From positions 19,619-83,618 of the forward strand of contig DATARD010000216.1 in the NCBI GenBank assembly GCA_036264355.1: DNA of 64,000 nt, read 5' to 3'. This document shows, piece after piece, positions 32,903-43,800 of the stretch (its first letter is position 1; every line of letters begins with the position of its first letter). The notes beneath the pieces were generated by a model. It was not told where the DNA came from. It made no database searches and was given only the letters and a program-made list of their open reading frames with translations. This DNA comes from UBA5704 sp036264355 (GTDB taxonomy: Bacteria > Acidobacteriota > Thermoanaerobaculia > Multivoradales > UBA5704). A program made the position numbers and the translations under genes.

Positions 32903-35514
32903 GGGGCGGTCCCCCCAAAAGCGCCCTCACCCCCGGCCCCTCTCCCGGCTCCCCCCGCCCCATCCCCGGGAGAGGGGAGAAAAGCAGAAAAAGCCTTTCT
33001 TGCCGTGGTTTTAGTTGCTTGTCTCCCCTCTCCCGGTGGGTGTGCGGGGGGAGCCGGGAGAGGGGCCGGGGGTGAGGGCCGGGTGGTGGCGGCTGAGTGG
33101 AAGGCCTGGCTCGGCACCAGCTCCAACACCGCCACCGCCCGCCCCGGCAACAGCGGCGCCGCCGCCCCGCGCGCCCACCCGTCATACAGATCCCCGTAAT
33201 GCTCCGACACCGGGTTCCCGCTCTCGCCGCCCGGCATCTGGAAGAACCCCTCCTCCTCCCGCCCGGGCGACACCACCAGGCGCAGGCTGGCGCCGAAGTC
33301 GCGCTCCTGCACGCGCGGCATGTCGTCGTCGCCCGGCAGCGGCCGGGGCGGCATCGACAGGCGATGGCCGAGGAACGGCAGCGCATCGCTCAGCGGGTGA
33401 TCGATGGCGACGGTGTTGCGCTCGCCCCAGGTGCGCTCGGCGAGCGGTCCACGGTTTGCGTAGCGCGCGATCACCGCGTCCGCCGCCGCCAGCAGCTCCT
33501 CGTCCCAGCTCTTGTGCTGCGGGTCGAGCAGATGGGGCGGCCTGGCGGTGACCAACTGCCAGAGCGGCCCCTCGGATTGATTGACCGTCCCCTCGTAATC
33601 GAAATCGGGATCGACCGCCAGGCAGGGCGCGAGGAGCGGTGTGAAGACGTCCTGGAAGACCCGGGAGCGGAAGTTGCGGACCATCCGGTAGCCGGCCGAA
33701 TCGATCATGGCGCGGGCGCCCCAGCGCTCGACAACGCGGCGCAACTCGCCGCGCCGCGCGTCGGCCGCCACCGCCCGCGGCGTCAGCACCTGCAACAGCA
33801 GATCGTGCCAGCGGGTGAGGAAGAGCGCGCGGTCGTCGAGCTGGAGGCGGCGCATGTCGTCGGCGGTGGCGCGCGGCAAGGCGAGGAGGCTGTCGCGGAT
33901 CTGGCGGGCGCGGGCGCCGAGGACGAAGTTGCCGCGGCCGAGCGGCGCCGCCGCCGCGCCCGCCAGCACCCGGTTGTTGGCGGTCCACAGCCGTCCCGAC
34001 GGCGGATCGACCACGCGCGGCACCGCGGCCGGCGGCAGCAGGCCCTGCCAGGTATGCGTTCCGTCGGACCACGAGGTGGCGGTCTCGCCGTCGAAGCCGG
34101 CGCGGCGGGGGAGGCGGCCGGTGACCGTCCAGCCGATCCGGCCGGCGCGGTCCGCGGCAACGAAGTTGAGCGCCGGCACTCCGCTGGACCGGGCGACGTC
34201 GAGCGCCTGCTCGATCCCGGCGGCGGTTTCGAGACGCAGGATCGCGAAGTCGGCGGCGCCGTCGAGGTCCACCACCGCCCGCACGGCGCGCCGGCGGCCG
34301 TGCTTGTCGGTGTCCACCACCGGTCCCCAGATCGTCCAGTCGACGGCGAGCCGGTGGTCCGGCTCGCCTTTGATCTTGATGATCTCGGAGCGGCGCTCAA
34401 ACGGCCGCGGCCCTTGCGGCGTCAGGTAGCGATTCGAATCCTGCGGAGCGGCCGGATCGGGATCGAGGAGCACCAGGTCGCTGGTGTCGAGCACGCTGTT
34501 GGTCAATCCCCAGGCCACCTGGCCGTTGCTGCCTACCACCAGGAACGGCGCTCCCGGCAGCGTCGCGCCGGCCAGCCGGTGCGACGGCCAGGTGAGCACC
34601 GCGCGGTACCAGATGTTGGGCACCGACAGGGTGAGGTGGAGCTCATCGGCGAGCAGGGCGCCGCCGCTCGCCGTCTGTCCGCCGGCGACTGCCCAACTGT
34701 TGCTCGCCATCGTCTGCTGACGGCGCTCTCCGGCCGGATTCGCGGCGGCATGGACGGCGGGCGGTGTCTTCCGCAAATCCAGCACCTCGGGACCGGGGAT
34801 CGGCGCCGCGGCCGGCGGATCCCCTTCAATCGGTGCCTCCCACTCCGTCGCCGCCGCCGGGCTCAGAAAGTGGAAGAGTCCCTCCGGCAGGCGGTCGTGC
34901 AGCAGCGTCAGCGCCGACTCGGTCGCGCCGTTCACGTCTTCGAGCTGGATGAACATGCTGAACAGCACGAGCACCGAGTCTTCCGCCCGCCAGGGGGCGG
35001 GGTCGGTGCGCAGCACCAGGTACTCGAAGGGCGGCGCGTCGAGGCTCGCGAGGCCGGCGTTGGCGCCGGCGGCGTAGGCTTCGAGCAGCTCGCGCACGTC
35101 GGGCGGGCTCGCCGCCAGCACCCGCCGGGCGTGCTGGCGGAAGAGGTGGATGCGGATCGACTCATCGCCCGGCAGCGCCGGCCTGCCGAACAGCTCGGCG
35201 AGCTCGCCCGCCGAGCGGCGGCGCAGGAGGTCCATCTGGAAGTAGCGATCCTGGGCGTGCGCGAAGCCGGTGGCGAAGGCGACGTCGCGCCGGCTGGCGC
35301 CGCGCAGGGTCGGAATGCCCAGCGCGTCGCGCTCGATCGCCGCCGGCGCGACGAGCCCGGGCACCTCCAGGCGCCCGGCCGTCCGCGGCAGGTCCGCGGT
35401 CAGCCGGTGGCGCACACAAAGGACCGCAAGGACGCCAAGGACTGCAAGGACGAGCAGTGCCAGGGAGATCGCCCGGAGGAGACGGGGCAGGAGCTTGCGG
35501 TTGCTGGGATTCAT
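32899..35514 (-). CDS. Penicillin-acylase-family Ntn hydrolase (PvdQ-like role inferred)
   Basis: 871 residues. An N-terminal hydrophobic segment (residues ~12-32) serves as signal or anchor. The family body follows: TFxxGFAHAQDRYFQMDLLRRRSAGELAE-type helix, then the autoproteolytic junction with Ser273 in SNSWAV, which becomes the N-terminal nucleophile of the beta chain. The family hydrolyses acyl amides in the periplasm; PvdQ removes the fatty acyl chain of pyoverdine precursors. Position in this NRPS operon supports deacylation of the exported peptide. The last ~60 residues (from about TRPSPPAPLPAPP) are encoded by palindromic element A and are not part of the fold. It starts six bases from the permease stop. 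Confidence 0.88.
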   Translation of the reverse strand: MNPSNRKLLPRLLRAISLALLVLAVLGVLAVLCVRHRLTADLPRTAGRLEVPGLVAPAAIERDALGIPTLRGASRRDVAFATGFAHAQDRYFQMDLLRRRSAGELAELFGRPALPGDESIRIHLFRQHARRVLAASPPDVRELLEAYAAGANAGLASLDAPPFEYLVLRTDPAPWRAEDSVLVLFSMFIQLEDVNGATESALTLLHDRLPEGLFHFLSPAAATEWEAPIEGDPPAAAPIPGPEVLDLRKTPPAVHAAANPAGERRQQTMASNSWAVAGGQTASGGALLADELHLTLSVPNIWYRAVLTWPSHRLAGATLPGAPFLVVGSNGQVAWGLTNSVLDTSDLVLLDPDPAAPQDSNRYLTPQGPRPFERRSEIIKIKGEPDHRLAVDWTIWGPVVDTDKHGRRRAVRAVVDLDGAADFAILRLETAAGIEQALDVARSSGVPALNFVAADRAGRIGWTVTGRLPRRAGFDGETATSWSDGTHTWQGLLPPAAVPRVVDPPSGRLWTANNRVLAGAAAAPLGRGNFVLGARARQIRDSLLALPRATADDMRRLQLDDRALFLTRWHDLLLQVLTPRAVAADARRGELRRVVERWGARAMIDSAGYRMVRNFRSRVFQDVFTPLLAPCLAVDPDFDYEGTVNQSEGPLWQLVTARPPHLLDPQHKSWDEELLAAADAVIARYANRGPLAERTWGERNTVAIDHPLSDALPFLGHRLSMPPRPLPGDDDMPRVQERDFGASLRLVVSPGREEEGFFQMPGGESGNPVSEHYGDLYDGWARGAAAPLLPGRAVAVLELVPSQAFHSAATTRPSPPAPLPAPPAHPPGEGRQATKTTARKAFSAFLPSPGDGAGGAGRGAGGEGAFGGTAP
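32923..33079. repeat. Palindromic insertion element (copy A) inside the acylase 3' end
   Basis: 157 bp with perfect 28-bp terminal inverted repeats at 32923-32950 and 33052-33079, and an A/G/T-rich core. It is read in frame as the Pro/Gly/Arg-rich C-terminal tail of the acylase. A second copy of almost the same sequence lies at 58258-58406. No transposase inside: a MITE-like or Rickettsial-palindromic-element-like repeat. Confidence 0.93.
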
Positions 35515-35520
35515 GCGGCT

Positions 35521-37983
35521 CTATTCCGTACGCAGGGCGCTCACCGGATCGATCGCCGCCGCCCGCCGGGCCGGCAGGTAGCTCGACACCAGGCAGATCA
35601 CCGCCAGGCCGGCGAAAGCGATCACCAGCGCCACCGGATCGCGCGGGCTCACCTCATAGAGCTGGCTCGCCAGGAACCGCGTCAGCGCCAGCGCGCCAAG
35701 CACGCCGAGCAGCAGACCGGCCCCCGCCAGCCGCAGCCCGGAGCCGAGCACCAGCGCCCGCACATGCGCCGGCTGCGCGCCGATCGCCGCGCGGATGCCG
35801 ATCTCTCGCAGCCGCTGGTTGACGGTGAAGGAGAGCACGCCATAGATGCCGATCGCCGCCAGCACCAGGCCGAGGAAGCCGAGCGAGGTGTAGATCACGG
35901 TGCTGAAGCGCTCCGGCGTGGTGCGCTTCGCGAAGCGCTCCTCCAGGGTCAGCACGTCGAACACCGGCTCGTCCTTGTCGACCGACTGGATCGCCGCGCG
36001 CACCGCCGGCACCAGCGCCAGCGGATCGCCCTCTGTCCGCACGGTGAACGTCATGCGCTCGAGATCGTCGACGGTCGCCTGCGCCGAGGGAACGTACCAG
36101 GCGTCGTCGTTGCTGAGCACTTCGTCGTGCGTCTCCTTGAGCGAGCCGGCGACGCCCACCACGATCAGCCAGGGCTGGGTGGAATTGGCCCGCCCGCGCC
36201 GCACCTGCTTGCCGATCGCCGTCCCTGGAGCGGTGCCCGGCCAGTAGCGGTCGGCGAGCGACTTGCTCACCACCACCACCCGTGAAGCGCCGGCGGTGTC
36301 GTGATCGTCGAGGAAGCGGCCGGCGATCAGCGGCACGCGCAGCGATTCGAGATAGCCCGGCGTCACGATGCGGTGGTGCACCATGTGAAAGCCGCGCTTC
36401 TCGGCCGCCGGTTTCCCCTCGACGTTGAAGGCCGCGGTGTTGGTGCCGGTGTAGAGCGGCTGGACAGAGGTGGCGCCCACCGCGACGACGCCGGGAATGC
36501 GGCGCAGGGCGAGGAGCGCCTTGCCGAGGAAGGCGTCCTTCTGCGCCGCGTCGTGGAACTTGAAGTCGGGGAAGGGGACGGCGAAGCTCAGCACCTGGCG
36601 CATGTCGAAGCCGCGGTATTCGCCCTGGATTCGTTCGAAGCTGCGCACGAGGAGGCCGGCGGCGGTCAGCAGCACCAGCGACAGCGCCACCTCGGCGATC
36701 ACCAGGCCGGCGAGCAGCCGACGCCCGCCGGCGCCCAGGGTGCGCGCGCGGCCCCCTTCCTGGAGCGCGCCGCTCAGGCTGGTGCGCGAAATGCGGAGCG
36801 CCGGCACCATGCCGAAGAGGAAGCCCACCAGGAGCCCGCCGGCCAGCGTGTAGCCGAGCGTCACCAGGTCGAGACGCGGCTCGATGTCGAACTCCCCCAG
36901 CGCGTACGCCGGGCTGAGCGCCACCAGCGGCTTCATCGCCAGGGCGGCGAGCAGGGTGCCGAGCGCGGCGCCGAGCAGCGCGAGGACCAGGCTGTAGGTG
37001 AGGATCTGCCGCACCAGCCGGCCGCGGGTGGCGCCGAGCGCGACGCGCACCGCCACCTCGTTGCCCTGCTTCAACCCCTGCGCCAGCAGCAGGTTCGAGA
37101 TATTGACGCAGGCGATCAGCAGCACCAGCGTCGAGGCCGCCACCAGCAGGTAGAGCAGCTTGTCGAGGCCGCCCACCAGCTCGCCGCGCATCGGGCTCAG
37201 GTCCGCCGCCTGCGGACCCGGACCACCCGGCTGCTGTTGCTGCCCCGCCTCGCCCAGCCGGCGCACCAGCTCGTTCATCGCGGTCCGCGCCTGCGCCAGC
37301 GTCACCCCCGGCTTCAGGCGCGCCGGCGCGTAGTACTCCTCGTCGAGATTGAGGTCCTGGCGGTAGGCGAGGGGCACCCACATGTCCGCTTCGTAGGGGT
37401 GGTGGATGCCGCGCGGCATCACCCCCATCACGGTGTACGGCTGGCCGTTCAGGGTGAGCGTCCGGCCGATCGTCTTCGGATCGCGGCCGAAATTCTTCGT
37501 CCAGGTGTCGTAGCTCAGGATCACCACCTGGTTGCGCCCCGGCTGGTCCTCCTCGGCGGAGAAGCTCCGCCCGAGGAGCGGGCGCATGCCGAGGAGCGGG
37601 AAGAAGTTGGCGCTGACGCGCGGCGCCCGAAAGCGTTGCGGCTCGCCGGCGCCGGTCCACGTCAGGTTGCCGTCGGTCGCCGCGGCGATGTCGACGAACA
37701 CCTTCTGCCCGGCGCGCCAGGCGCCGTAATTCGCCGCGGTCAGGCTGCGCAGGTCGGCGGGCTGGCCGGGCGGCGCGTAGTCCTCGCGCACCCGCACCAC
37801 GCGGTCGATGTCCTCGATCGCCAGCGGGCGCAGCAGGAAGGCGTTGACCACGCTGAAGGTGGCGGTGTTGGCACCCAGGGTGAGGCCGAGCGAGAGCACG
37901 ACGGCCGCGGTCAGCCCCCAGTTGCGGCGCATCATGCGCCGGCTCCACGCGAGGTCCTGGCGGAGGGAGGCCGTGAAGCTCAT
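35521..37983 (-). CDS. MacB/FtsX-type permease without ATPase (acidobacterial orphan-permease type)
   Basis: 820 residues from ATG 37983 (ATGA overlap with the previous gene). Duplicated architecture: N-terminal membrane helix and periplasmic MacB_PCD domain, FtsX membrane block (LLIACVNISNLLLAQG...VRVALGATRGRL), a second helix and periplasmic domain, and a second FtsX block (EIGIRAAIGAQPAHV). This matches the duplicated orphan permeases abundant in Acidobacteria, which lack a linked ABC ATPase. In the NRPS setting it may play the PvdT/MacB-like part of moving the mature peptide outward or acting as resistance, but the absence of ATPase and of an adaptor (MacA-like) gene here leaves the mechanism open. 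Confidence 0.85.
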   Translation of the reverse strand: MSFTASLRQDLAWSRRMMRRNWGLTAAVVLSLGLTLGANTATFSVVNAFLLRPLAIEDIDRVVRVREDYAPPGQPADLRSLTAANYGAWRAGQKVFVDIAAATDGNLTWTGAGEPQRFRAPRVSANFFPLLGMRPLLGRSFSAEEDQPGRNQVVILSYDTWTKNFGRDPKTIGRTLTLNGQPYTVMGVMPRGIHHPYEADMWVPLAYRQDLNLDEEYYAPARLKPGVTLAQARTAMNELVRRLGEAGQQQQPGGPGPQAADLSPMRGELVGGLDKLLYLLVAASTLVLLIACVNISNLLLAQGLKQGNEVAVRVALGATRGRLVRQILTYSLVLALLGAALGTLLAALAMKPLVALSPAYALGEFDIEPRLDLVTLGYTLAGGLLVGFLFGMVPALRISRTSLSGALQEGGRARTLGAGGRRLLAGLVIAEVALSLVLLTAAGLLVRSFERIQGEYRGFDMRQVLSFAVPFPDFKFHDAAQKDAFLGKALLALRRIPGVVAVGATSVQPLYTGTNTAAFNVEGKPAAEKRGFHMVHHRIVTPGYLESLRVPLIAGRFLDDHDTAGASRVVVVSKSLADRYWPGTAPGTAIGKQVRRGRANSTQPWLIVVGVAGSLKETHDEVLSNDDAWYVPSAQATVDDLERMTFTVRTEGDPLALVPAVRAAIQSVDKDEPVFDVLTLEERFAKRTTPERFSTVIYTSLGFLGLVLAAIGIYGVLSFTVNQRLREIGIRAAIGAQPAHVRALVLGSGLRLAGAGLLLGVLGALALTRFLASQLYEVSPRDPVALVIAFAGLAVICLVSSYLPARRAAAIDPVSALRTE

Positions 37984-39131
37984 CGCGCGTTCTCCTGCCG
38001 GACCTCGGCTCGCTCCGCGGGACCGAGGATCAGCTCCGCGCGGTCGTCGGCGATGCCGCGCTCGGCGAGGAAGGCGCGCAGGTTCTCGCGCGCCGCCGCC
38101 GCGGTGATGTGCAGCCGCTCCAGCTCGGCTTCGAGCTCGCCGCGGAGCTGCCGGTAGCGCGGCGGCGCCTCCGGACCGAGCCCCGCGAGGAGGAGGTAGT
38201 CGATCTGCAACAGCAGCGGATAGAAACGGCCGCCGATCGAGTCCGGCTCGTCCCTGTAGCGCTTGTAGGTCGCGACGCCGTTGACGTGGATGATCTCGTT
38301 CGAGAAGCTCTCCGCTCCGGCGGTGCCGTCGCGCAGCAGCTCGCGCACGTGGTGCAGCTTGTAGCCGAGCGCGTTCGCCACCAGTTGGAAGAGCACCAGG
38401 ATCTGGAAGTAGGCGTTGCGCAGCGGGTACTCCGGCAGGCCGTAGGTGCCGGGCGGCAGCACGCGGTGGAGCAGCCGGATGTGGTGCAGCTTTGGCACCC
38501 GGTTGTAGAGCGGACGGTGGGTGATCGTGCGCCCCTTCGGCCCGCCGCGATAGTTGTAGCTGCACGGTGAGACCTCGATGCCGAGCGAGCGGATCTTCTG
38601 GATCACGGAGACGTTGAGGAAGACGAACGCCGAATGCAGGGCGCGCTCCGGGCTCCCCTCGATCGGGTGCGACCAGATGCAGTTGGCGACCGTGTCGTCG
38701 GCGAGCGCCGCCATTTCGGCGAACAGGCTCGGGTTGAGCACGAAGCAGTCGATGTGCAGCCAGCCGAAATTGTGCTCCGCGACGCCGAAGATGAATTCGA
38801 GCGCCGTGTTGTCGTCCACCCGCGAGCGGATGGGGTGGAACGGCCGCTTGGAGCGCGCGCGGACCCAGGCGATCTCGGCCTCCGTGAGGTCCGACCCGAG
38901 CAGCACGGCGTTGACCTCCGGCGGCACGAAGACGAGGGCGCGGTCGAGCCAGTGCAGGAGATCGGTGGTGAAAAAGAGGTAGACGATGTCCTGCCGGCGC
39001 TCCAGGCCGCGGTAGAACGCCGCGAATTCCCGCCGGTCGTGGCGCTCGGCGAAGGCGGAGAGCGCCTGGCGCACGGCACCGCGGAGGCGATAGTAGACGA
39101 TCAGCAAGCGGACTCTCAGCTTGAAGAGCAT
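37980..39131 (-). CDS. Glycosyltransferase-like protein of the NRPS operon
   Basis: 383 residues from ATG 39131, which overlaps the exporter's last 16 bases; AGGAG lies eight bases upstream inside that gene. It begins with an amphipathic segment (LFKLRVRLLIVYYRLRGAVRQ) suggesting membrane association. FGWLHIDCFVLNP and VNAVLLGSDLTEAEIAWV resemble nucleotide-sugar-binding GT-A elements, with HID as a candidate metal motif, but similarity is weak and no family is claimed. Fixed position between exporter and permease suggests product modification, for example glycosylation. A different transferase fold is possible. Confidence 0.55.
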   Translation of the reverse strand: MLFKLRVRLLIVYYRLRGAVRQALSAFAERHDRREFAAFYRGLERRQDIVYLFFTTDLLHWLDRALVFVPPEVNAVLLGSDLTEAEIAWVRARSKRPFHPIRSRVDDNTALEFIFGVAEHNFGWLHIDCFVLNPSLFAEMAALADDTVANCIWSHPIEGSPERALHSAFVFLNVSVIQKIRSLGIEVSPCSYNYRGGPKGRTITHRPLYNRVPKLHHIRLLHRVLPPGTYGLPEYPLRNAYFQILVLFQLVANALGYKLHHVRELLRDGTAGAESFSNEIIHVNGVATYKRYRDEPDSIGGRFYPLLLQIDYLLLAGLGPEAPPRYRQLRGELEAELERLHITAAAARENLRAFLAERGIADDRAELILGPAERAEVRQENAR

Positions 39132-40879
39132 TCTTTCTCCTGCATGGGAACGTAGGTTGCTGGTCCGGTGTTTGGAGCTGCGCTTGAAGCGCAGTCGGCC
39201 AGCATCGCCTCGCGCAGCTCGGCGAGGTCGTGCACCGGGCCGTCGAAGACGATCTTCCCTTCGCTGAAACGGACGACGCGGTCCGCGACGTCGAAGTAGC
39301 GGTCGTCGTGGCTGATCACCAGCACCGTCTTGCCCCGCGCCTTGAGCTGCGGCAGCAGACGGCGGTAGAAGACTTCCTTGAAGTAGGGATCCTGATCCGC
39401 CGCCCACTCGTCGAACAGGTAGAGCGGCCGGTCTTCGAGGTAGGCGGAGAGCAGGGCCAGCCGCTTGCGCTGCCCCTGCGACAGGGCGAGGGTCGAGAGC
39501 TTGCCGTCCGCGACGTCGACCTTGCCGTCGAGCTGCAGCTCGCGCAGATAGCGCCGCGAATCCCCGTCCAGATCCGCCAGGCTGCCTTTCCCTTCCGGCA
39601 GGTGATCGAAGAGATGGAAGTCGAAGAACACGGCGGAGAAGCTCTGCCGGTAGCGGTCGAGGGTGGCGCGGCCGATCCGCTCGCCGTCCCGGTGGATGGC
39701 GCCCGCGGCCGGCTCGTAGAGGCCGAGCAGGAGCTTGGCGAAGCTGGTCTTGCCGCTGCCGTTGCCGCCGATCAGGAAGATCAGCTCGCCGGGCCGCAGC
39801 ACGAGGTCGAGCGGGCCGAGCACGAAGTCGGCCTCCCCCTGCTCGCGCGGAAAGCTGAAAGTGACGCCCGCCAGCTCCAGCCGCCGCCACGGTACGGGGC
39901 TCGCGGCTTGCGGAGCATCCGGCTCGGCGTCCTGGCTGAGCCGCAGGCCGAGCGTCTCCAGCTTGGCGAGCGCCACGCCGCCGCGGCCGAGCTGCGACAG
40001 GTTGGTGATCACCTGTTGCAGCGGTCCGCGGATGTAGAGCAGCACCAGCACATAGCCCACCAGGGTCGCGGGCGGCACGTGGAGGAGGCTGGGAGCGCCG
40101 AACACGATGAGGCCGATCAGCGCCATGAAGAACGTCCAGCCGAACGCGACCACGGCGGCGAGCGTCAGGTTGGCGCGGGTGAACAGGCGGCGCAGCGTGT
40201 CGGCGGTCCCCGCCATCCGCCGCAGGTAGGCGGCGCGGCGGTCGCGGTTGAGCTTCAGCTCCTTGGTGCCCGAGGTGACGCCGGTGAAGTAGCCGTAGAG
40301 CGCGTCCTCCTCCTCGCGCGCCTCGCGGTAGCGCTTGAAGGTGCCGGCGATCGGCGCGCGGTAGAGGGCGAGGAGCGGCACGAAGAACAGCAGGAAGAGA
40401 CCGAGCAGCGACGGCGACAGCCAGCCCAGGTAGACCAGCCCGCCGAGGAACAGGGCGGTGTTGCTCGCCGCCTCCGGAATCACGATCAGCGCCTCGGTGA
40501 TCACCGAGGTGTCGTCGGTGAGCGCCACCAGCAGGCGGCCGGAGCCGAGCTGCTCCAGGCGCGCCAGCGGGGTGGTGAGGATGCTGCCGGCAAGGCGCAT
40601 GCGAAGCCCGTAGAGCATGTCCTGGCCGAGCTTCACCAGAAGATACTGGCAGACCATGCGGGTCGCCGGCGCGGCGAGCAGGAGGACGGCGAACGCGGTG
40701 AGCAGCAGGCGCGGATCGCGTGCCGGCGTGCTGGCGCCGGTCGCGGCGAGCGCGGCGTTGAGGATCGCGATCTGCGCCGCGCCGGCCGCGCCGCTCACCA
40801 GGCCGGCCAAGATGGCGAGGCTCACCATGCCGCGCGCCTGGCGGTAGACGAACGCGAAGAGGGTGGCGATGTCGTTCAC
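39116..40879 (-). CDS. Cyclic-peptide-type ABC exporter, fused membrane and ATPase domains (PvdE/SyrD family)
   Basis: 587 residues from GTG 40879, overlapping the NRPS-B stop (GTGA). Six membrane helices occupy residues ~10-310. The ATPase has Walker A GGNGSGKT near 371, signature ALSQGQRKR, Walker B LYLFDEWAADQDP near 490, and switch His in ISHDDRYF. The DEWAADQDPxFK signature and half-transporter length fit the cyclic peptide export family that includes PvdE. It should work as a homodimer in the inner membrane to move the NRPS product to the periplasm, where the acylase and Tat-exported hydroxylase of the same operon reside. Confidence 0.9.
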   Translation of the reverse strand: MNDIATLFAFVYRQARGMVSLAILAGLVSGAAGAAQIAILNAALAATGASTPARDPRLLLTAFAVLLLAAPATRMVCQYLLVKLGQDMLYGLRMRLAGSILTTPLARLEQLGSGRLLVALTDDTSVITEALIVIPEAASNTALFLGGLVYLGWLSPSLLGLFLLFFVPLLALYRAPIAGTFKRYREAREEEDALYGYFTGVTSGTKELKLNRDRRAAYLRRMAGTADTLRRLFTRANLTLAAVVAFGWTFFMALIGLIVFGAPSLLHVPPATLVGYVLVLLYIRGPLQQVITNLSQLGRGGVALAKLETLGLRLSQDAEPDAPQAASPVPWRRLELAGVTFSFPREQGEADFVLGPLDLVLRPGELIFLIGGNGSGKTSFAKLLLGLYEPAAGAIHRDGERIGRATLDRYRQSFSAVFFDFHLFDHLPEGKGSLADLDGDSRRYLRELQLDGKVDVADGKLSTLALSQGQRKRLALLSAYLEDRPLYLFDEWAADQDPYFKEVFYRRLLPQLKARGKTVLVISHDDRYFDVADRVVRFSEGKIVFDGPVHDLAELREAMLADCASSAAPNTGPATYVPMQEKECSSS

Positions 40880-43800
40880 AGCTCGCCTTCCTCCATCACT
40901 TCTCCGCCGGGCTGCGCCGCCGCTCCGCCGCCTGCCGCCTGGCGCGCCACCTCCTCGGCCCAGCGTGCCAATTCGATCGCCTGCGCCAAGCCGGCCACGG
41001 TCGGGTCTTCGAAGAACGTCGGCAGCGGCACTTCGAGCTGGAACGCGGCGCGGAGCCGCGACACGAGCTGCGTGGTCAGCAGCGAATGGCCGCCCAGGTC
41101 GAAGAAGTTGTCGCGCGCCCCCACCCGCTCGGCGCCCAGCAGCTCCGCCCAGATCGCCGCGATCTGCTCCTCGAGCGGCGTGCGCGGCGCCACGAACGGA
41201 TTCTCCCGGCCGGGAGCGGCGACGCCGAGGATGTCGATGGCGTCGAGCGCGCGGTGGTCCACCTTGCCGCCGGCGGTCCGCGGCAGGGCGTCGCGCACCA
41301 CGAAGGCGTTCGGCAGCATGGGCTCGGGCAGCATCTGACCGAGGAAGGTGCGCAGCCGCGCCGGCTCGCGGGCCACCTCCGGGTCCGCCACCAGGAAGGC
41401 GACCAGCCACGGGTCCCCCTGCGGGCTCCGCTTGATCAGGAGAACCGCCTCGCGCACCCCCGGATGGCGCAGCAGCACGGACTCGATCTCCCCCAGCTCG
41501 ATCCGCACGCCCCGGATCTTGACCTGGCGGTCGATGCGGCCGAGGAACTCGAGCGCGCCGTCCGGGCGATGGCGCACCAGGTCCCGCGTGCGATAGAGGC
41601 GCTCGCCCGGCGCGGCGGCGCAAAGGTCGGGCACGAACGACTCGGCGGTGCGCGCCGGATCGTTCAGATAGCCGCGGCCCACTCCGGCGCCGCCGACGCA
41701 CAGCTCGCCGGGAACCCCGAGCGGCACCGGGCGCAGTCCGGGGCCGAGCACGTGCAGCCGGAGATTGCGGAGCGGCCGGCCGATCGGCACCTGGGCCAGC
41801 CGGGCGGCCTCGCCGGGCGCCACCGGCTGGTGGCTCACGTTGTCCGCGCATTCGGCCGGCCCGTAGCCATTGAGCAGGGGCAACGGGCAGGCCGCGAGCC
41901 AGCGGCGGGCGAGGTCGGCCGGCAGCGTCTCGCCGGTCGAGATCAGCCAGCGCAGGCGGTCGAGGGGCGGGAGCCCGCCCCCGGCACGACCCACCTCGGC
42001 GAGCAGCGCGGCGAGCAACGAGGGAACGGTCTGGAAGATCGTGACGCCGCGGCGGCTCACCTCGTCCAGCAACCGCGCCGGATCGTGAGCGATCGCGTCA
42101 CGGAAGATGCGGACGCCGCCGCCCACGAGGAGGGCGGCGGCGAGCTGCCAGACCGAAATGTCGAACGTGTGGGAAGCGGTCTGCGCCACGATGTCGTCCG
42201 CGCCCAGGCCGAGCGCTTCGATCTTGGCGCGCAGGTGGTTGGCCATCCCGCCGTGCGTGACCATCACTCCCTTCGGCACCCCGGTCGAGCCCGAGGTGTA
42301 GATCACGTAGGCGAGATTGTCCGGCAGAATGCCGGCCGGTGGCGCCCCCGCTTCATCCGCCCCCACGCCGGGCGCCAGCACCTCCTCGACCTCCTGCAAC
42401 CGCACCGCGTGCCCACCGATCTCGACCGTCGCGAGCCCCTCCCGCCCGGCCGCGGCCAGCACGCGGGTGAAGGAACGCTCGACCAGCACCAGCCGGGCGC
42501 CGCTCTGCGCCACCACCCGGCGCAGGCGCTCGGCCGGATGCCGGCGGTCGAGCGGCAGACACGCGCCGCCGGCTTTCCAGATGGCGAGCACGGTGGTCAG
42601 GTAGTCGAGACTGCGCTCGGCGAGCAGGGCGACCACGGCATCCGGGCCGATGCCCAGCCGCCGCAGCCGCCACGCCACGCGGTTGGCGCTCCGGTCGAGC
42701 TCCGCATAGGTCAGCGAGCGTCCGTCGCAGAGCGCCGCCACCGCGCCGGGAGTGGCCGCGGCCTGCGCCGCGAAGAGGCCGGGGACGAGCGGCGCCTCTC
42801 CGCCTGGAGCGCCGGCCGCGGTGTCGTTCCACTCGGCGAGGAGCTGCTGCCGTTCGCCCGCCGGCAGCCAGGAGAGCGTCGAGAGCGGCGCCTCGGGCTC
42901 CGCGACACCGGCCGCGAGGAGCGCCGCGTAATGACCCATCACGCGCTGCATCGTCGCGCTGTCGAAGAGATCGCTGCTGTAGTCGGCCGAGATGTGCAGC
43001 GCGCCCGCCGCTTCGTAGATCGAGACGATCAGATCGAACTGCACCGCGCCGCTGTGGTTCGCCTCCGGCGTCAGCGTCAGCTCGGGCAGCTCCAACGCGA
43101 TCGGCTGGTAGTTGGTGAGGAAGTTGAACAGGATCTGGAACAGCGGCTGGCGCGCCGTGTCGCGGCTCGGCCGCAGGGTGCCGACGAGCTGCTCGAACGC
43201 GAGGTCCTGGTGCGCGTAGGCGGCGAGCGCCGTCTCCCGCACGCGCCCCATCAGTTGGCGCAGCGACGGGTCGCCGTCGAGGCGGGTGCGCAGCACCTGG
43301 GTGTTGACGAAGAAGCCGATCAGCGCCTCCGTCTCCGCGCGGTTGCGGTTTGCGATCGGCGAGCCGACCACCACGTCGTCCTCACCGGTGTAGGCGTGGA
43401 GGAGCGCGTCGAAGCCGGCGAGGAGGGTCATGAACAGGGTGGCGCCCGCGCGGCGGCTCAGCTCCTTGAGCGCCGCCGCCGTCGCCGCCGGCACGGAGAG
43501 CAGATGCCGCCGGCCGCGGAAGCTCTGCACCGGCGGGCGCGGCCGGTCGCTGGGCAGCTCGCTCCCCGAGGTGACGCCGGCCAGTTGGTTCTTCCAATAG
43601 TCGAGCTGCGCCGCGAGCACATCGCCATGCAGCCAGCGCCGCTGCCAGAGGGCGAAGTCGGCGTATTGGATCGCCAGCTCCGGGAGCGGAGACGGCCGGC
43701 GGTGCCGGTGGTTCCGGTGGTTCCGGTGGTTCCAGAATGCCTCGTAGAGCGTGCCCAGCTCGCGGATCAGCAGCTCGCGCGACCAGACGTCGTAGACGAT

